Assembly (NCBI GenBank): GCA_002840165.1
Contig: PGZN01000001.1
Location: 62,001 to 126,000 of the forward strand
Source of the DNA: Firmicutes bacterium HGW-Firmicutes-8
Lineage (GTDB): Bacteria; Bacillota; Thermincolia; Thermincolales; UBA2595
Length of the DNA: 64,000 bases
Reading direction: 5' to 3'
Of this stretch, positions 27,383 through 37,745 are shown one piece after another. The translations under genes and the position numbers were made by a program. Position 1 is the first letter of the stretch. Each line of letters starts with the position of its first letter. The notes below the pieces were generated by a model that was given only the letters and a program-made list of their open reading frames with translations, searched no databases and was not told the DNA's origin.

Positions 27383-27454
27383 ATACTATTCATAGTATAC
27401 ATAAATAAATTTTATTTTACCAATTAATATAAATTATGTTAATTGGTAAAATAA
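27383..27454. promoter_or_regulatory. Two operator-like palindromes upstream of the NMT1-type importer operon
   Basis: A 7-2-7 palindrome ATACTAT-TC-ATAGTAT (27383-27398) and a 16-bp inverted repeat (27412-27427 with 27439-27454, core ACCAATTAA) lie 50-120 bp upstream of the first gene. They look like repressor sites overlapping an AT-rich promoter. No regulator gene is adjacent. Confidence 0.5.
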
Positions 27455-27545
27455 TAAAAGAATCTAATAGAAAATACCTCATAAAAAAATGAAAAAGGGT
27501 TAAGATCAAATGTCTCAAACCCTTATGCGGTATGGTTTAACCTGT

Positions 27546-27582
27546 CGGCTTCCCTTTTCAATCCTGTTAAACAGGATCACTT
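27546..27582 (-). repeat. Truncated cobalamin-riboswitch 5' arm
   Basis: This stretch repeats the first part of the riboswitch at 23692-23730 almost exactly (22 identical bases, then one small difference, then 13 more), but diverges before the B12-box. It overlaps the stop of the ABC-2 permease gene. It is a riboswitch remnant or one arm of a duplication flanking the intervening importer operon. Confidence 0.75.
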
Positions 27583-28317
27583 GACTTTCCGTACTACTAT
27601 AACACCGGCAGCAAACAGAACCACAGAATAACCTAAGAACACCAGTAACGATACTGCAGGAAAATCATAACCCCATGCTATCGCCCGTAAAGACTGGCTG
27701 GCATGGGTTAAAGGCAGCAGTTCAATGAAATACCGGATAAACTCCGGAAGCTTCTCTGAAGAAAAGAAAGTACCACATAGAAAAGACATAGGTAAAATAA
27801 CAAAAGTAGAAAAGTTCGACATATCCTCATGAGAATCAATTGTCATAGCTGCCACAACCCCTAAAGAAGCAAACAGAAAACAGGTAAGTAAGATAATCAG
27901 GAAAAACCAGAAATTAACGGTTATTTTTGCCCCGAAGACGAAGGCCAATCCCAGAATAATTATGGAAGCCAATATCCCGCGCAGGCTGCCTGCCAGCACA
28001 TTGCCCAGAACTATGGAAAAAGCGCTGATGGGGGCAGTTAAATATTCTTCCAAGGTTTTATGGTAAAGCCTGCTCATGTTCAGGGAAGCGCCTACAGTAT
28101 TGAAGCTGGTATTCATGGCGCTTAAGGCAATAATCCCGGGTACCACAAACTGCAGGTAGTTACCGCCATTCATTTGGATGCTCCGTCCCAACCCCCAGCC
28201 AAAAGCCACCAGGTAAAGAAAAGGACTGACCATCCGGGAAACCAAAAACTTCTATAGTCTCCTTTTTAAGACTACCATTTCACGCCAGAAAACAATACAA
28301 AACCCTATTTTAATCAC
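27577..28317 (-). pseudogene. ABC-2 type permease interrupted by an in-frame TAG
   Basis: The frame begins at GTG 28317, overlapping the ATPase stop, and reads FWREMVVLKRRL, then TAG (28252-28254), then KFLVSRMVSPFLYLVAFGWG and on to a complete 222-residue membrane domain with six helices. Homologous permeases normally have a residue such as Tyr (RRLYKF) here, so a single base change explains the stop. The rest could be translated from TTG 28245, losing the N-terminal interface helix. It pairs with the DrrA-type ATPase. It may be a recent nonsense mutation, a sequence error, or read through. Confidence 0.7.
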
Positions 28318-29149
28318 CCACCTTACGTCCGGTCAGTTCAACAAAAACATCTTCCAGATTGGATTCCCGGATAATGACATTCTGCTTGAGACTCCTGGCG
28401 TACTTGACTGCCTGTTCCCGGTCAGCAAAAAATTTATATTTCGTACACCCCTGGTTGAGGGTTTCAACTACAACTTCCCCCACCCTTTTCTTCAATTCTT
28501 CCGGGGTACCCAGGGCAATTAACTGCCCTCGGTCCATAATACCTATCCGGTGGCACAGCATCTCGGATTCTTCTATATAATGGGTGGTTAAAAGGACGGT
28601 CATGCCGTCATTATTCATTCTTCTAATCAAATCCCAGATTCTTCGCCTGGTTTGGGGATCCAGCCCAACAGTCGGCTCGTCAAGAAATAATACATGTGGG
28701 TAATGCATCAAAGCCCTGGCGACCATTAACCGCCTTTTCATACCGCCGGATAACTTCCCAACCAGGTCACCTGCCCGGTCCCTGAGTTCGACATAGTCCA
28801 AAAGTTCTTGAATTCTCTTCCGGCGGTCATCTTTGGGCATTTTATGCAAACGCCCGTGGAGTTCCAGGTTTTCCCAGGTCGTCATCTCTATATCAAGGTT
28901 CATATACTGGGGAACAACGCCGATTTCTTTTTTAACCTTAAGTAAATCCCGGGTTATCTCATACCCGTTAATAAACGCTTTGCCGCCGGACGGTTTGGCC
29001 AGCATGGTGAGCATCCTGATCGTCGTGGTTTTCCCAGCCCCGTTGGGCCCTAAAAGGCCGAAAATCTCCCCTCCGCCCACATGAAGGTCAATCCCGTTAA
29101 CAGCCTTGATTTTCCCGTAATACTTAGTTAACTGATTAATTTTTATCAT
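28310..29149 (-). CDS. ABC-2 exporter ATPase, DrrA-like
   Basis: About 279 residues from the ATG with AGAGGTG upstream. Walker A GPNGAGKTT, signature LSGGMKRR, Walker B VLFLDEPTVGLD and a C-terminal domain typical of daunorubicin/multidrug exporters. It overlaps the permease GTG by 8 bp. It lies at the 3' end of the CobN2/ECF operon and could export a product or metal chelate. The substrate is unknown. Confidence 0.88.
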   Translation of the reverse strand: MIKINQLTKYYGKIKAVNGIDLHVGGGEIFGLLGPNGAGKTTTIRMLTMLAKPSGGKAFINGYEITRDLLKVKKEIGVVPQYMNLDIEMTTWENLELHGRLHKMPKDDRRKRIQELLDYVELRDRAGDLVGKLSGGMKRRLMVARALMHYPHVLFLDEPTVGLDPQTRRRIWDLIRRMNNDGMTVLLTTHYIEESEMLCHRIGIMDRGQLIALGTPEELKKRVGEVVVETLNQGCTKYKFFADREQAVKYARSLKQNVIIRESNLEDVFVELTGRKVGD

Positions 29150-29202
29150 GGCCGGCACCTCTGAAATCACTTCTCCAGTCCAATAACTTCACTAAATGAT
29201 AG

Positions 29203-30291
29203 CTACTTCACGGTATTGGTATGAGCATGACTATGGGCATGATTATGGGCATGGCTATGTTTAAACCCGGCCATTACACCCTGCAGTTTCTGCCGGTCAA
29301 CGGCCAGTTCCTGGAAGGGCTTACGCCGCATGCGGTGGAGCAGGGCCAGGTCTACCGACTGGCGTACGTCCTCTTCACTGACCTCTTCCCGGCCGTTAAA
29401 TGCCGCCATGGTCTTGGCCGCCTTCATCATAATCAGGTCGGCCCGGTGGCCGTCCACCCCCATCTCTATGGCAATCCCGGCTATCAAAAAGAGCATCTCG
29501 TCAGAAATCTGTACTTTGGGCAGGAGGGCTTTGGCCTCAATAATTTGCCGGCGGAGTTTATCCTGTTCCGCTTCCCACCGGTCAGCAAAACTTTCCGGGT
29601 CTTCTTCAAAGGCGGCCCGCCGCTTAACCACTTCCACCCTCAGCGCAGGATCAATAATCCCGGTGATATTAACACAGAAACCAAAGCGGTCTAAGAGCTG
29701 TGGCCTCAGTTCACCTTCCTCCGGGTTCATTGTCCCTACCAGGATGAAGTTGGCCGGGTGGGAAAAAGATACCCCCTCCCGCTCTACGGTGTTAACCCCC
29801 ATGGCCGCCGAATCCAAAAGCACATCGACAATATGGTCATCCAGGAGGTTAACCTCATCGACATAGAGGATACCCCGGTTGGCCTGGGCCAGGACCCCCG
29901 GTTCAAACCTTTTTTCCCCTCTTTTAATAGCCTGTTCAATATCGAGGGTTCCCACTACCCGGTCTTCGGTAGCCGAGACAGGTAAATCCACTACCCGCAT
30001 CTTTCGCCGCTCCCGGGGTAAAGTTTCACCATTTGCCTGCCGCTCCCGGCAGTTCATACACATGGTGGTTATGTCATCAGGGTTGCAGCCATACAGGCAG
30101 TCCGCAACCACCTCGATTTCCGGCAATAAAGCTGCCAGAGCCCTAACCGCAGTAGATTTGGCCGTACCTTTTTCACCGCGGATCAATATCCCGGAAAGTT
30201 TGGGATTAACGGCATTAAGCAGCAGTCCTTTTTTCATCTCTTCCTGCCCGACAAGCGCAGCAAAGGGATAAATCTTTTTCAGTTCACTCAT
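29203..30291 (-). CDS. Magnesium-chelatase-type AAA+ ATPase (ChlI/BchI-like)
   Basis: About 362 residues. AAA+ ATPase of class-I chelatases with Walker [10 protein letters not shown] (near residue 38), Walker [14 protein letters not shown] and a cysteine cluster (CLYGCNPDD, then CMNC). It ends in a histidine-rich tail, HSHAHNHAHSHAH, that could bind Co, Ni or Zn. ATG 30291 has AAGGTGG upstream. It follows the ChlI-ChlD fusion gene by 33 bp; together with CobN2 the three could form an ATP-driven chelatase. No Mg-protoporphyrin pathway is visible, so cobalt or another metal is more likely. Confidence 0.87.
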   Translation of the reverse strand: MSELKKIYPFAALVGQEEMKKGLLLNAVNPKLSGILIRGEKGTAKSTAVRALAALLPEIEVVADCLYGCNPDDITTMCMNCRERQANGETLPRERRKMRVVDLPVSATEDRVVGTLDIEQAIKRGEKRFEPGVLAQANRGILYVDEVNLLDDHIVDVLLDSAAMGVNTVEREGVSFSHPANFILVGTMNPEEGELRPQLLDRFGFCVNITGIIDPALRVEVVKRRAAFEEDPESFADRWEAEQDKLRRQIIEAKALLPKVQISDEMLFLIAGIAIEMGVDGHRADLIMMKAAKTMAAFNGREEVSEEDVRQSVDLALLHRMRRKPFQELAVDRQKLQGVMAGFKHSHAHNHAHSHAHTNTVK

Positions 30292-30324
30292 ATTTATTTC
30301 CACCTTCCGATTATCAGTGATTAT

Positions 30325-32361
30325 TTACTCCCTACTCACTGCTCTGCCCACTGCCTGAACCAAGGTATCGGCTTTCAACTCATCAATTTTATGGTACTCT
30401 GCCCCAAGGCTGTGGGCTAATTCCCGGGCCAGCCCAAATGTAAGAAAACCTTTATTTTCTACGTCAATGACCAGGGACTTGATCCTTTCCTCTTCCTGGA
30501 TGATTTCAGCAGCCCGCAGCGCCTCTTTTAGGGGTTTATCTGAACCGATACTTACATTTCCTTTCCCGTCAGAGATAATTATCAGCAGGGGTGAAATATT
30601 GGGATCTTTCAGCAGTTGGGTCTTGGCAACCCCATAGGCTTTAGTTAATCCGGCAGATAAGGGCGTCTTCCCGCCGGTAGGCAGTTCCTCAAGAAGTTTA
30701 TGGGCCATCTCCACACTGTTAGTAGGTGGCAGTAACACTTCGGCTGTATTTCCTTTGAAGGCAATCATACCTATCCGGTCCCTTTTTTGGTAAGCATCAA
30801 GCAGTAAGGACAAGATAGCTCCCTTGGTCTCTACCATACGCTGCCGGGCCCCCATTGACCCACTGGCATCAACCACAAAAAGCAGGAAATTGCCGATGCG
30901 CTTTTCACGTACTTTTTCCCTGATGTCGGCAGTTTCAATGGCAATGGCTATCTGCTCGCGCCGCCGGTACACCTGGTAAGGGGCTGCCGCCCGCAGTGTG
31001 GCGTCAAAAGCCAGGTCGTCATTTTTTCTCTGCATAGTACTGCGGACGTACCGCCCTGCCTTTGAAGCGGTCTTGGTATGTGAGCGCCGCCCGGAGCCTT
31101 TCCGTAAAATCCGGTCCCGGTCATGAGTTATCCTCTTGACCTGAAACGGCTGACCGACGGCAAAAACGATTTCCTGCGGTACCGCGGGCGGAGAATTGCT
31201 TTGTTCCTGCTCATTCTGCTCCTGCTCATTCCATTCATCCTCCTGCTTCTCCGGCTCGGAATCTGCCTGTTCGGCAGGCGGCGCCTGTTCAGGTTCAGGC
31301 TCCTCCAGTGATTCCGGTTCTTCTTGTTGTTCCCCGGCAGGTTCGGAAGGTTCGGGAGGTTTGGGCTGTTCCGGCGGTGGCGGGGGCGCCTGCCGGATCC
31401 GGTGGAACATGACCATATCCGCGACTTCGTAAACATCCTGTTCCGTTACTTCCTCCCTCCCATGCCAGGCCGCAATCGTCCGGGCGGCTGCTTCCATAAT
31501 AATGTCGGCCCGGTGTCCGGCGACAAAACCTTCCAGACAAAGTTGGGTAATTAATTCAAGCAACCCCAAAGATATGGTTACTTTGGGCAGAAGTTGGCGC
31601 GCAACGGTTATCCTGTCCTTTACAGCCTGCTCTTCAACGGCCCACCGGGCAATAAAGCCCATGGGATCAGCATCAAAAGCCTCCCGCCGCTTGGCGATTT
31701 CTACCCGCTCCCCAGGGTCCCTGACCCCCTCCACTTCTATACATAGCCCGAAACGATCTATCAACTGGGGCCGCAAATCCCCTTCTTCAGGGTTCATAGT
31801 GCCAACAAGGATAAACTCTGCCGGATGGACATAGGAAACACTCTCCCTCTCCACTACATTTATCCCCATGGCAGCGGCATCTAAAAGCACATCCACAATA
31901 TGATCATCCAAGAGATTGACTTCATCTACATAGATGATCCCCCGGTTGGCCTGGGCCAGTAATCCCGGTTCGAACCGGCGCACCCCGTGTTTGATGGCAT
32001 GTTCAAAATCCAGGCTGCCTACTACCCGGTCTTCAGTGGCCGAGACCGGCAAATCAATAACCTGCACCTGCCGAGAGGTTCTCTCCAGCTTTTCCCCGGC
32101 TGCCAGCAGGGTCCGGCACTGTTCGCAAAGCCGGGAGATATCATTAGGGTCACAGTTAAACAGGCAGCCGGCGACTACCTCTGTTTCCGGCAGCAGCGCC
32201 GCCAGCGCCCGGACTGCGGTAGATTTGGCCGTGCCTTTTTCACCGCGTATCAGAATTCCCCCCAGCCGCGGGTTAATGGCATTTAATATCAGTCCTTTTT
32301 TCATCCTTTCCTGTCCGGCAATGGCCGGGAAGGGGTAAACAAGCCGCTGAAATTTATTCAT
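30325..32361 (-). CDS. ChlI-ChlD fusion: AAA+ and VWA chelatase subunit
   Basis: 678 residues: an AAA+ domain (1-320) with GEKGTAKST and [12 protein letters not shown] and the same Cys pattern as its neighbour; a Pro/Glu-rich acidic linker (about 325-400); and a von Willebrand A domain with MIDAS motif DASGSMG near residue 497 and TPLSAGL later. This is the ChlD/BchD architecture that links the ATPase ring to the porphyrin-binding large subunit. The start overlaps the CobN2 stop by 8 bp, and the RBS is GAAGGAAG. Partner of CobN2 by context. Confidence 0.9.
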   Translation of the reverse strand: MNKFQRLVYPFPAIAGQERMKKGLILNAINPRLGGILIRGEKGTAKSTAVRALAALLPETEVVAGCLFNCDPNDISRLCEQCRTLLAAGEKLERTSRQVQVIDLPVSATEDRVVGSLDFEHAIKHGVRRFEPGLLAQANRGIIYVDEVNLLDDHIVDVLLDAAAMGINVVERESVSYVHPAEFILVGTMNPEEGDLRPQLIDRFGLCIEVEGVRDPGERVEIAKRREAFDADPMGFIARWAVEEQAVKDRITVARQLLPKVTISLGLLELITQLCLEGFVAGHRADIIMEAAARTIAAWHGREEVTEQDVYEVADMVMFHRIRQAPPPPPEQPKPPEPSEPAGEQQEEPESLEEPEPEQAPPAEQADSEPEKQEDEWNEQEQNEQEQSNSPPAVPQEIVFAVGQPFQVKRITHDRDRILRKGSGRRSHTKTASKAGRYVRSTMQRKNDDLAFDATLRAAAPYQVYRRREQIAIAIETADIREKVREKRIGNFLLFVVDASGSMGARQRMVETKGAILSLLLDAYQKRDRIGMIAFKGNTAEVLLPPTNSVEMAHKLLEELPTGGKTPLSAGLTKAYGVAKTQLLKDPNISPLLIIISDGKGNVSIGSDKPLKEALRAAEIIQEEERIKSLVIDVENKGFLTFGLARELAHSLGAEYHKIDELKADTLVQAVGRAVSRE

Positions 32362-35300
32362 TAATAATCTTCCTTCTAACTTCGTTAATGTTCATAATAT
32401 CAATTGCGCCGCCTTGGAACTCTCCTTCTACATCACCCATCAGTTCCTCCATCCAGCCTTCGATTTCCAAATATGCTTCCTGCAGACCCTCCAGCACTTC
32501 CTGGTCAGGATTCCACAATTGACGCCGGTGGGCTTCCAGCAGCCGGCGGCCGATTTCCTCCAATGCCCATGGGTTATGCTCGGCAAACCACTTTCTCATT
32601 TCTTCATCCAGGATATAAGTCTGGGTAATATCATCGAAAACCCAATCATCAACCTGCCGGGTAGTCGCCTCCCAGCCGTAAACCCGCCCAATCCGCTTGG
32701 CCATATCTCCGGCGCCCTTGTAACCGTGTTTTTTCATGCTCTCAATCCATTTGGGATTTAATAGCTTGGTCCGGGTTACGCGGGCAATTTCGTCTGACAG
32801 ATCAGAAACATGAACCCGGTTAGGGTCTCTGGTATCACCATAGTAAGACTTGACCCGGTGACCGGAAAAGGTTTCCGCCGCGGTAGTCAGACCACCCTGA
32901 TAGGCATACTGGCAGCAGCAGCCAAAGAGGTCATATTCATCCGTAGCCGTCTTGTTAAAAGTTAAATCCACACTGGCCAGCTGGTGAACCAGTTGGTCCT
33001 TAGCTTCTAAACCAAAAATACCTTTCCCATAGACGTAACCGCTCCATTCCACGAAGATGTCAGCCAAATCAGCCTCATTCTCCCAAGCGCTGGCGCTGAC
33101 CGCCAGGTTAACTCCGGTCCCATAGGTTCCCGGCCGCGACCCAAAAATACGGGCAGTGGCCGAACGATAGTCATCTGTGTCAGCAGCACCGGACAATTTT
33201 TCCAACAAAGCCAGGGTATGTTTACGGACATAGTTCATCTCCGGCGGCTCATCCAATTCAGCCACCAGGCAGACTGCTTCATCCAAAAGATCTATTAAAT
33301 TAGGGAAACAATCGCGAGTAATGCCACCGATACGGACAGTAATGTCAATCCTGGGACGCCCCAGTTCTTCCAGATTCAATACTTTCAAACCCTTTACCCG
33401 CCCATTTGGCCGCCATTCCGGCTCTACCCCCAGTAGGTAGAGAAGTTGAGCCACCTGTTCCCCTTCACTCCACATCATATCTGTAGCAAAAAGGATCATG
33501 CCGCAATTTTCGGGCAGTTGTCCCGCATCTGAAGTATACTTTTCCAAAAGCCCGTTGGCTAGGCTGCGCCCCACTCTCCAAGCCGCCCTGGTCGGAAGTT
33601 TATAGGGGTCCATAGCGTAGAAATTCCTTCCGGTGGGCAAAACATCCCACCGGCCCCTGCTGATTAGTCCGGCCGGTCCGCTTTCGATGTACCCGCCATT
33701 AAGACCGTTTAACAGCGCTTCAATTTCCGCACACTCATCTAAACGCCCGGCTATAACCCGGACCAGGTCTTTTTGGTATACCAGTTCTTCCAGGAACTCC
33801 GGGTATCTGATATCATCAGCCATCACCCGGCGGGCCAATTGAGAAATTTCCTCCAGACCCAGGTCTTCAGCAGCCAGAAAACCGGATATTAAACCCTTGG
33901 CATATTGCTGGACCCTAACTAGGACTTGACCATAGGTCATAGAATCAGCCCATTCTTTGCCTGGGTTATCCAGCGCACAATCCAGGTTTACCCCGAGCAA
34001 CCGGCAGATTACCCTCCGCAGAGAAGCATTCTCGCCATTCTCATAGCGTAGTAAGTGGGCAATAAAGTCACAGGCATCCTCGCCACGGGGAATGGTTCCG
34101 AATATGTGCATCCCTTTATGAATGCTGGATTCCTCCATTCGACTTAAAACTTCTGCGGTCTGTTCCACTACTTGTTTAAAACCGTGGTGTCCCTGTAAGC
34201 CAACCTCTTTGGCCAGGTTTAATTCCTGAATCTTATCAATAATTACATGCTCCAAGGCATGACTGCGGGCCGGGTCCAAATCCGCAAGCTGACAGTACTC
34301 TGTCAGGTAGTCCGCCAGTTCCCGCCAATCGCCATATAACTCACTTTCTGTCATGACAGCTTGTAAGTGGTCAATCAGCACCGCATAAGCCCGGCGTTTG
34401 GCCGTAGTGCCTTCAGGCGGATTATCCGCATTGTAAATATAAAAGTGAGGAAGAGAGCCAATAGCAAGGTCCGGGTAACAATCGTCAGAGAGACCCACCG
34501 ACTTGCCCGGTAAAAACTCCAAATTGCCATGAGTTCCGATATGAACAACGGCATCAGCGCCCCATATCTCTTCAAGAAACCGGTAGGTAGCTATGTACTG
34601 ATGAGTCGGTGGACAGGCCGGGTCATGAAGGATTTTACAAACAGCGCCATTACATTGGGCTCCTGCGCAACCTCGTTTGGGCTGTACACAAACCACCACC
34701 TGGCCAAAGTTTATCCCGGTCACAAGAATATTGTCCCGGTAAACCATCGGGGCCGATAACCCCTCCCGGGCTTCTCCCGGCGGCTGGCCCCAAGTCTTTA
34801 CCATCTGCGCCTGGACAGTGGGGCTGAACCGTTTAAACCATTCTCTGTATTGCTCCTTGCTTACAATCCCTAAAACCCCACCCCTGGTTACAATTTCTTC
34901 AATAGGTGTCCAACGAAAATCCGCAACAGCTTTTTTCTCCATGATAGTTTTTATGAGTTCCTGCCCGTCCTGGGGGATTCCCTGCACGTTATAACCCTTT
35001 TCGGCCAATGCCTCCATAATCTTCACCGTACTGGCCAGGGTATCCAGGTTGGCCCCGCCTCCCACCGAGGCTTCCAACCCGGCACATGGACTGTTATGCA
35101 AAATCAGCGCTATCTTTCGTTCAGCCGGCCGCTTACGTTTCAGTCTAACCCATTTCACCGCTCTTGTAACCGCATGTTCAATCCGTTCAGGTATTGGCGA
35201 ATAAGTTTCCATAGTGGCCCCGGTCCGCTGGTCTGCAAACCGTTGCTCAGCACCTACCACCATAGGTTCAATGATGCCGTCAAACTCCGGCATGGATACT

Positions 35301-36214
35301 GCCCAGACACTGCTCTCCGGCAGCCCGTGAATATCCTGCCGCCATTCTTCTTCAGTTTTGTAATAACTCATCAATGGGTGCAGGACAGGAATATTAAACT
35401 CCTTCAATACAGCCCGGCCTGCTTCCGGGTAACCTTCCTGCCGTTCTTCAGGCACACTGACTAAAAAGAAAGACTGTAAGTCAAGGAGAACATCAATCAA
35501 AACACGTTCATTGTCCTTGAAAAAATGGCGCATAACAGTGTCATTTCCCCAGCTACCCAGTTCAACGTCTTTGGAACCCTGGGAAAACACGGGAATAACC
35601 CGCAAATTAAGCCGCTCCAAGTGTTCAATCAGACAATTTACAACAGCCAGGTTGTTATTTATCCAGTGATTACGGTAAAACAACAGTCCTGCTGCAGGTT
35701 TGTCCGTATCTATACAACCATACCGCCAAAGACAATATTCAGCAGGGCTGCCAAATACATCCGGAGCATCAGGGTAATAAATACCCTGCCACGGGATTTC
35801 TACCGGGTCCTGAGCATCCAGCGGAAGACCGCCCACAACACCGCCCAGGTAACAGAGTAAGCCCTTGATATTTTCCGGACCGCCAATACTCAGGTACCTG
35901 TTGGCCTTGGCGGCTATATCCTTATTTACGGTGGTATAACTCCAAAAGGACGGGTCAAAACCCAGACTTAACACCGGTACCACCAAGCCAATTTCCGGTA
36001 AATGCAATTTTATTTCATCCCAGGCTTGACCCGTAGCCGGGACCTGCAAAAGCAAATCCGCTTCCATTCGGGCCATAGCTAGAAATTCCTCCCTGCTATC
36101 TCGGTCGCCCATATCACGCATAGACCGAATCTGTAAATCTAACCAGGGCAGTTCCGCACTGGCCTGACTAAAGGTCGGCAGCATATTTCCCCACATAATC
36201 GCGCAAATCTTCAT
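32354..36214 (-). CDS. cobN: CobN-like chelatase large subunit with cysteine cluster (CobN2)
   Basis: 1286 residues, CobN/BchH family: [14 protein letters not shown] near residue 558 and [16 protein letters not shown] near the C-terminus. Unlike CobN1 it has a cysteine cluster at about 515-535 (C-x4-C-x4-C-x7-C, including [12 protein letters not shown]), which could bind an Fe-S cluster or zinc. The cluster resembles what I recall from methanogen homologues. Directly followed by ChlI/ChlD-type subunits and preceded by an ECF importer and DUF3344 proteins. The probable reaction is ATP-dependent insertion of metal into, or its removal from, an imported tetrapyrrole. Confidence 0.9.
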   Translation of the reverse strand: MKICAIMWGNMLPTFSQASAELPWLDLQIRSMRDMGDRDSREEFLAMARMEADLLLQVPATGQAWDEIKLHLPEIGLVVPVLSLGFDPSFWSYTTVNKDIAAKANRYLSIGGPENIKGLLCYLGGVVGGLPLDAQDPVEIPWQGIYYPDAPDVFGSPAEYCLWRYGCIDTDKPAAGLLFYRNHWINNNLAVVNCLIEHLERLNLRVIPVFSQGSKDVELGSWGNDTVMRHFFKDNERVLIDVLLDLQSFFLVSVPEERQEGYPEAGRAVLKEFNIPVLHPLMSYYKTEEEWRQDIHGLPESSVWAVSMPEFDGIIEPMVVGAEQRFADQRTGATMETYSPIPERIEHAVTRAVKWVRLKRKRPAERKIALILHNSPCAGLEASVGGGANLDTLASTVKIMEALAEKGYNVQGIPQDGQELIKTIMEKKAVADFRWTPIEEIVTRGGVLGIVSKEQYREWFKRFSPTVQAQMVKTWGQPPGEAREGLSAPMVYRDNILVTGINFGQVVVCVQPKRGCAGAQCNGAVCKILHDPACPPTHQYIATYRFLEEIWGADAVVHIGTHGNLEFLPGKSVGLSDDCYPDLAIGSLPHFYIYNADNPPEGTTAKRRAYAVLIDHLQAVMTESELYGDWRELADYLTEYCQLADLDPARSHALEHVIIDKIQELNLAKEVGLQGHHGFKQVVEQTAEVLSRMEESSIHKGMHIFGTIPRGEDACDFIAHLLRYENGENASLRRVICRLLGVNLDCALDNPGKEWADSMTYGQVLVRVQQYAKGLISGFLAAEDLGLEEISQLARRVMADDIRYPEFLEELVYQKDLVRVIAGRLDECAEIEALLNGLNGGYIESGPAGLISRGRWDVLPTGRNFYAMDPYKLPTRAAWRVGRSLANGLLEKYTSDAGQLPENCGMILFATDMMWSEGEQVAQLLYLLGVEPEWRPNGRVKGLKVLNLEELGRPRIDITVRIGGITRDCFPNLIDLLDEAVCLVAELDEPPEMNYVRKHTLALLEKLSGAADTDDYRSATARIFGSRPGTYGTGVNLAVSASAWENEADLADIFVEWSGYVYGKGIFGLEAKDQLVHQLASVDLTFNKTATDEYDLFGCCCQYAYQGGLTTAAETFSGHRVKSYYGDTRDPNRVHVSDLSDEIARVTRTKLLNPKWIESMKKHGYKGAGDMAKRIGRVYGWEATTRQVDDWVFDDITQTYILDEEMRKWFAEHNPWALEEIGRRLLEAHRRQLWNPDQEVLEGLQEAYLEIEGWMEELMGDVEGEFQGGAIDIMNINEVRRKIINE

Positions 36215-36245
36215 TTCCCGGTTACTCCTTTTCTATTGTAATCCA

Positions 36246-37745
36246 CTATAATCCACAGTAAGCCAACCCATTCCGGGGTGTTCCCGAGAAAATCACCCGG
36301 CCTTGCTCCAGGACAATAACCCTGTCAGCATACCCGGTGATAACATCCCAGTCATGGCTGATCATAAGAATACCGGTTCCCCGCTGTCTGAGTTCTGCAA
36401 GCAGATTCATCATTTCCTGCAAATGACCCCAATCCTGGCCAGTAGACGGTTCGTCCAGAACCAAAAGCTTAGGCTGCAGAGCCAGAACAGCAGCCAGAGC
36501 CACCCGCTGCCGCTGACCCCTGCTGACTGCCTGCGGGTGCCGGCCTGACAATTGGGCCAAACCTAAACTGTTTAGCAGCCAAATGATGACTTCACCTGCT
36601 TCCGTCAACTTGAAATTTTGCAAACCAAACCGCACTTCCTTTTCAATAGTAGCGCAAAATAACTGGTTGTCCGGATTTTGAAACAACAGCCCTACTTCCT
36701 GAGCCAGTTCCACTGTTCGTAATTGACTTAATTCCCTGTCCCGGATTAAAATCCGGCCTTTCCGGGGTTGATAAAGGCCAGCCAGCAAGTAAGCCAGGGT
36801 TGACTTGCCTGCCCCATTGCTTCCGGCTACAGCCAGGAATTCTCCGGCTTTTAACTCCAGACTTACGCCGTTCAAAGCCTGTCGCCCGTTTTTATAAGTA
36901 AAACTAACATTATCCACATTCAAAACCGCTTTACCAGTGTTCCGGCCTGTTTCCACATGACAAACAGGCTCCGGCGTCCCCTCCCGGACATGGTTCTCCT
37001 CCATAGTACCGGGAACTTTGAGGCCAAGACTCCGGATAACTTGGCTCTTTTCCCCTAATATCCTCTGGGGTAAATCGTCCAAAACAATCTTACCTTCATT
37101 CATAATCACCAGCCGGTTAGCCATGGGTCCAACTGCTGCCAGATCATGTTCAACAACAATAATAGTTGTTTTCAGGTCTGCCTGGAGTTTTTTCAACAGC
37201 CCGGCAACTGTTCTTTTGCCTGCCGGATCCAGGTCTGATGTAGGTTCATCAAAAACCAGCACCTGTGGCTGCATGGCCAGGACAGAAGCTATAGCCACCC
37301 TTTGTTTTTGACCGCCTGATAATTCACCAAGAAAGCTATCGGCCAAATCTTGGATACTTACAGCAATAAGGGCCGCTTCTACCCGCTCCCTGATGATATC
37401 CGGTGAAAATCCCAGGTTTTCTAAACCAAAAGCCACCTCGTCCCGCACAGTCAGGGTAAAGAATTGAGCCTCAGGATTCTGGAGCAGTGTACCAACCTTT
37501 AATGATAAGCGATGTACCGGCACTTCCGCTACCGGCTGCCCCGCAACAATCACCTGGCCCTCCGCCCGGCCGGTCAGCAGATGTGGAATAATCCCATTTA
37601 AACAATTTAACAAAGTGGTTTTGCCGCACCCTGACCTGCCTGCAATTACCACAAACTCTCCGGCAGAAATCTGGAAATTAATCCGGTCCAAACTGGGCTT
37701 ATTTTGGCCTGAATACCAAAAAGAAAAGTTTTCTATTTTAATCAT
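36246..37745 (-). CDS. ECF transporter ATPase, two fused ABC domains (second system)
   Basis: About 499 residues with two nucleotide-binding domains: Walker A GRSGCGKTT and GSNGAGKST, signatures LSGGQKQR and VSRGQRQR, Walker B VLVFDEPTSDLD and LLVLDEPSTGQD. The ATG overlaps the stop of the membrane-protein gene (TAATG), so the longer in-frame start is not used. It energises the second ECF module with EcfT2 (39923-40774). The second signature has Val-Ser-Arg in place of Leu-Ser-Gly, a mild deviation. Confidence 0.9.
   Translation of the reverse strand: MIKIENFSFWYSGQNKPSLDRINFQISAGEFVVIAGRSGCGKTTLLNCLNGIIPHLLTGRAEGQVIVAGQPVAEVPVHRLSLKVGTLLQNPEAQFFTLTVRDEVAFGLENLGFSPDIIRERVEAALIAVSIQDLADSFLGELSGGQKQRVAIASVLAMQPQVLVFDEPTSDLDPAGKRTVAGLLKKLQADLKTTIIVVEHDLAAVGPMANRLVIMNEGKIVLDDLPQRILGEKSQVIRSLGLKVPGTMEENHVREGTPEPVCHVETGRNTGKAVLNVDNVSFTYKNGRQALNGVSLELKAGEFLAVAGSNGAGKSTLAYLLAGLYQPRKGRILIRDRELSQLRTVELAQEVGLLFQNPDNQLFCATIEKEVRFGLQNFKLTEAGEVIIWLLNSLGLAQLSGRHPQAVSRGQRQRVALAAVLALQPKLLVLDEPSTGQDWGHLQEMMNLLAELRQRGTGILMISHDWDVITGYADRVIVLEQGRVIFSGTPRNGLAYCGL

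Noticed and set aside
27334-27540. Xanthine (NMT1-motif) riboswitch upstream of the NMT1-type operon
   Set aside because: Region is AT-rich with palindromes; no matching conserved stem-loops seen.
28252-28254. Pyrrolysine at the TAG of the ABC-2 permease
   Set aside because: No such permease is known to use it, TAG also ends normal genes here (18055 and 29203), and Tyr-to-TAG is one base change.
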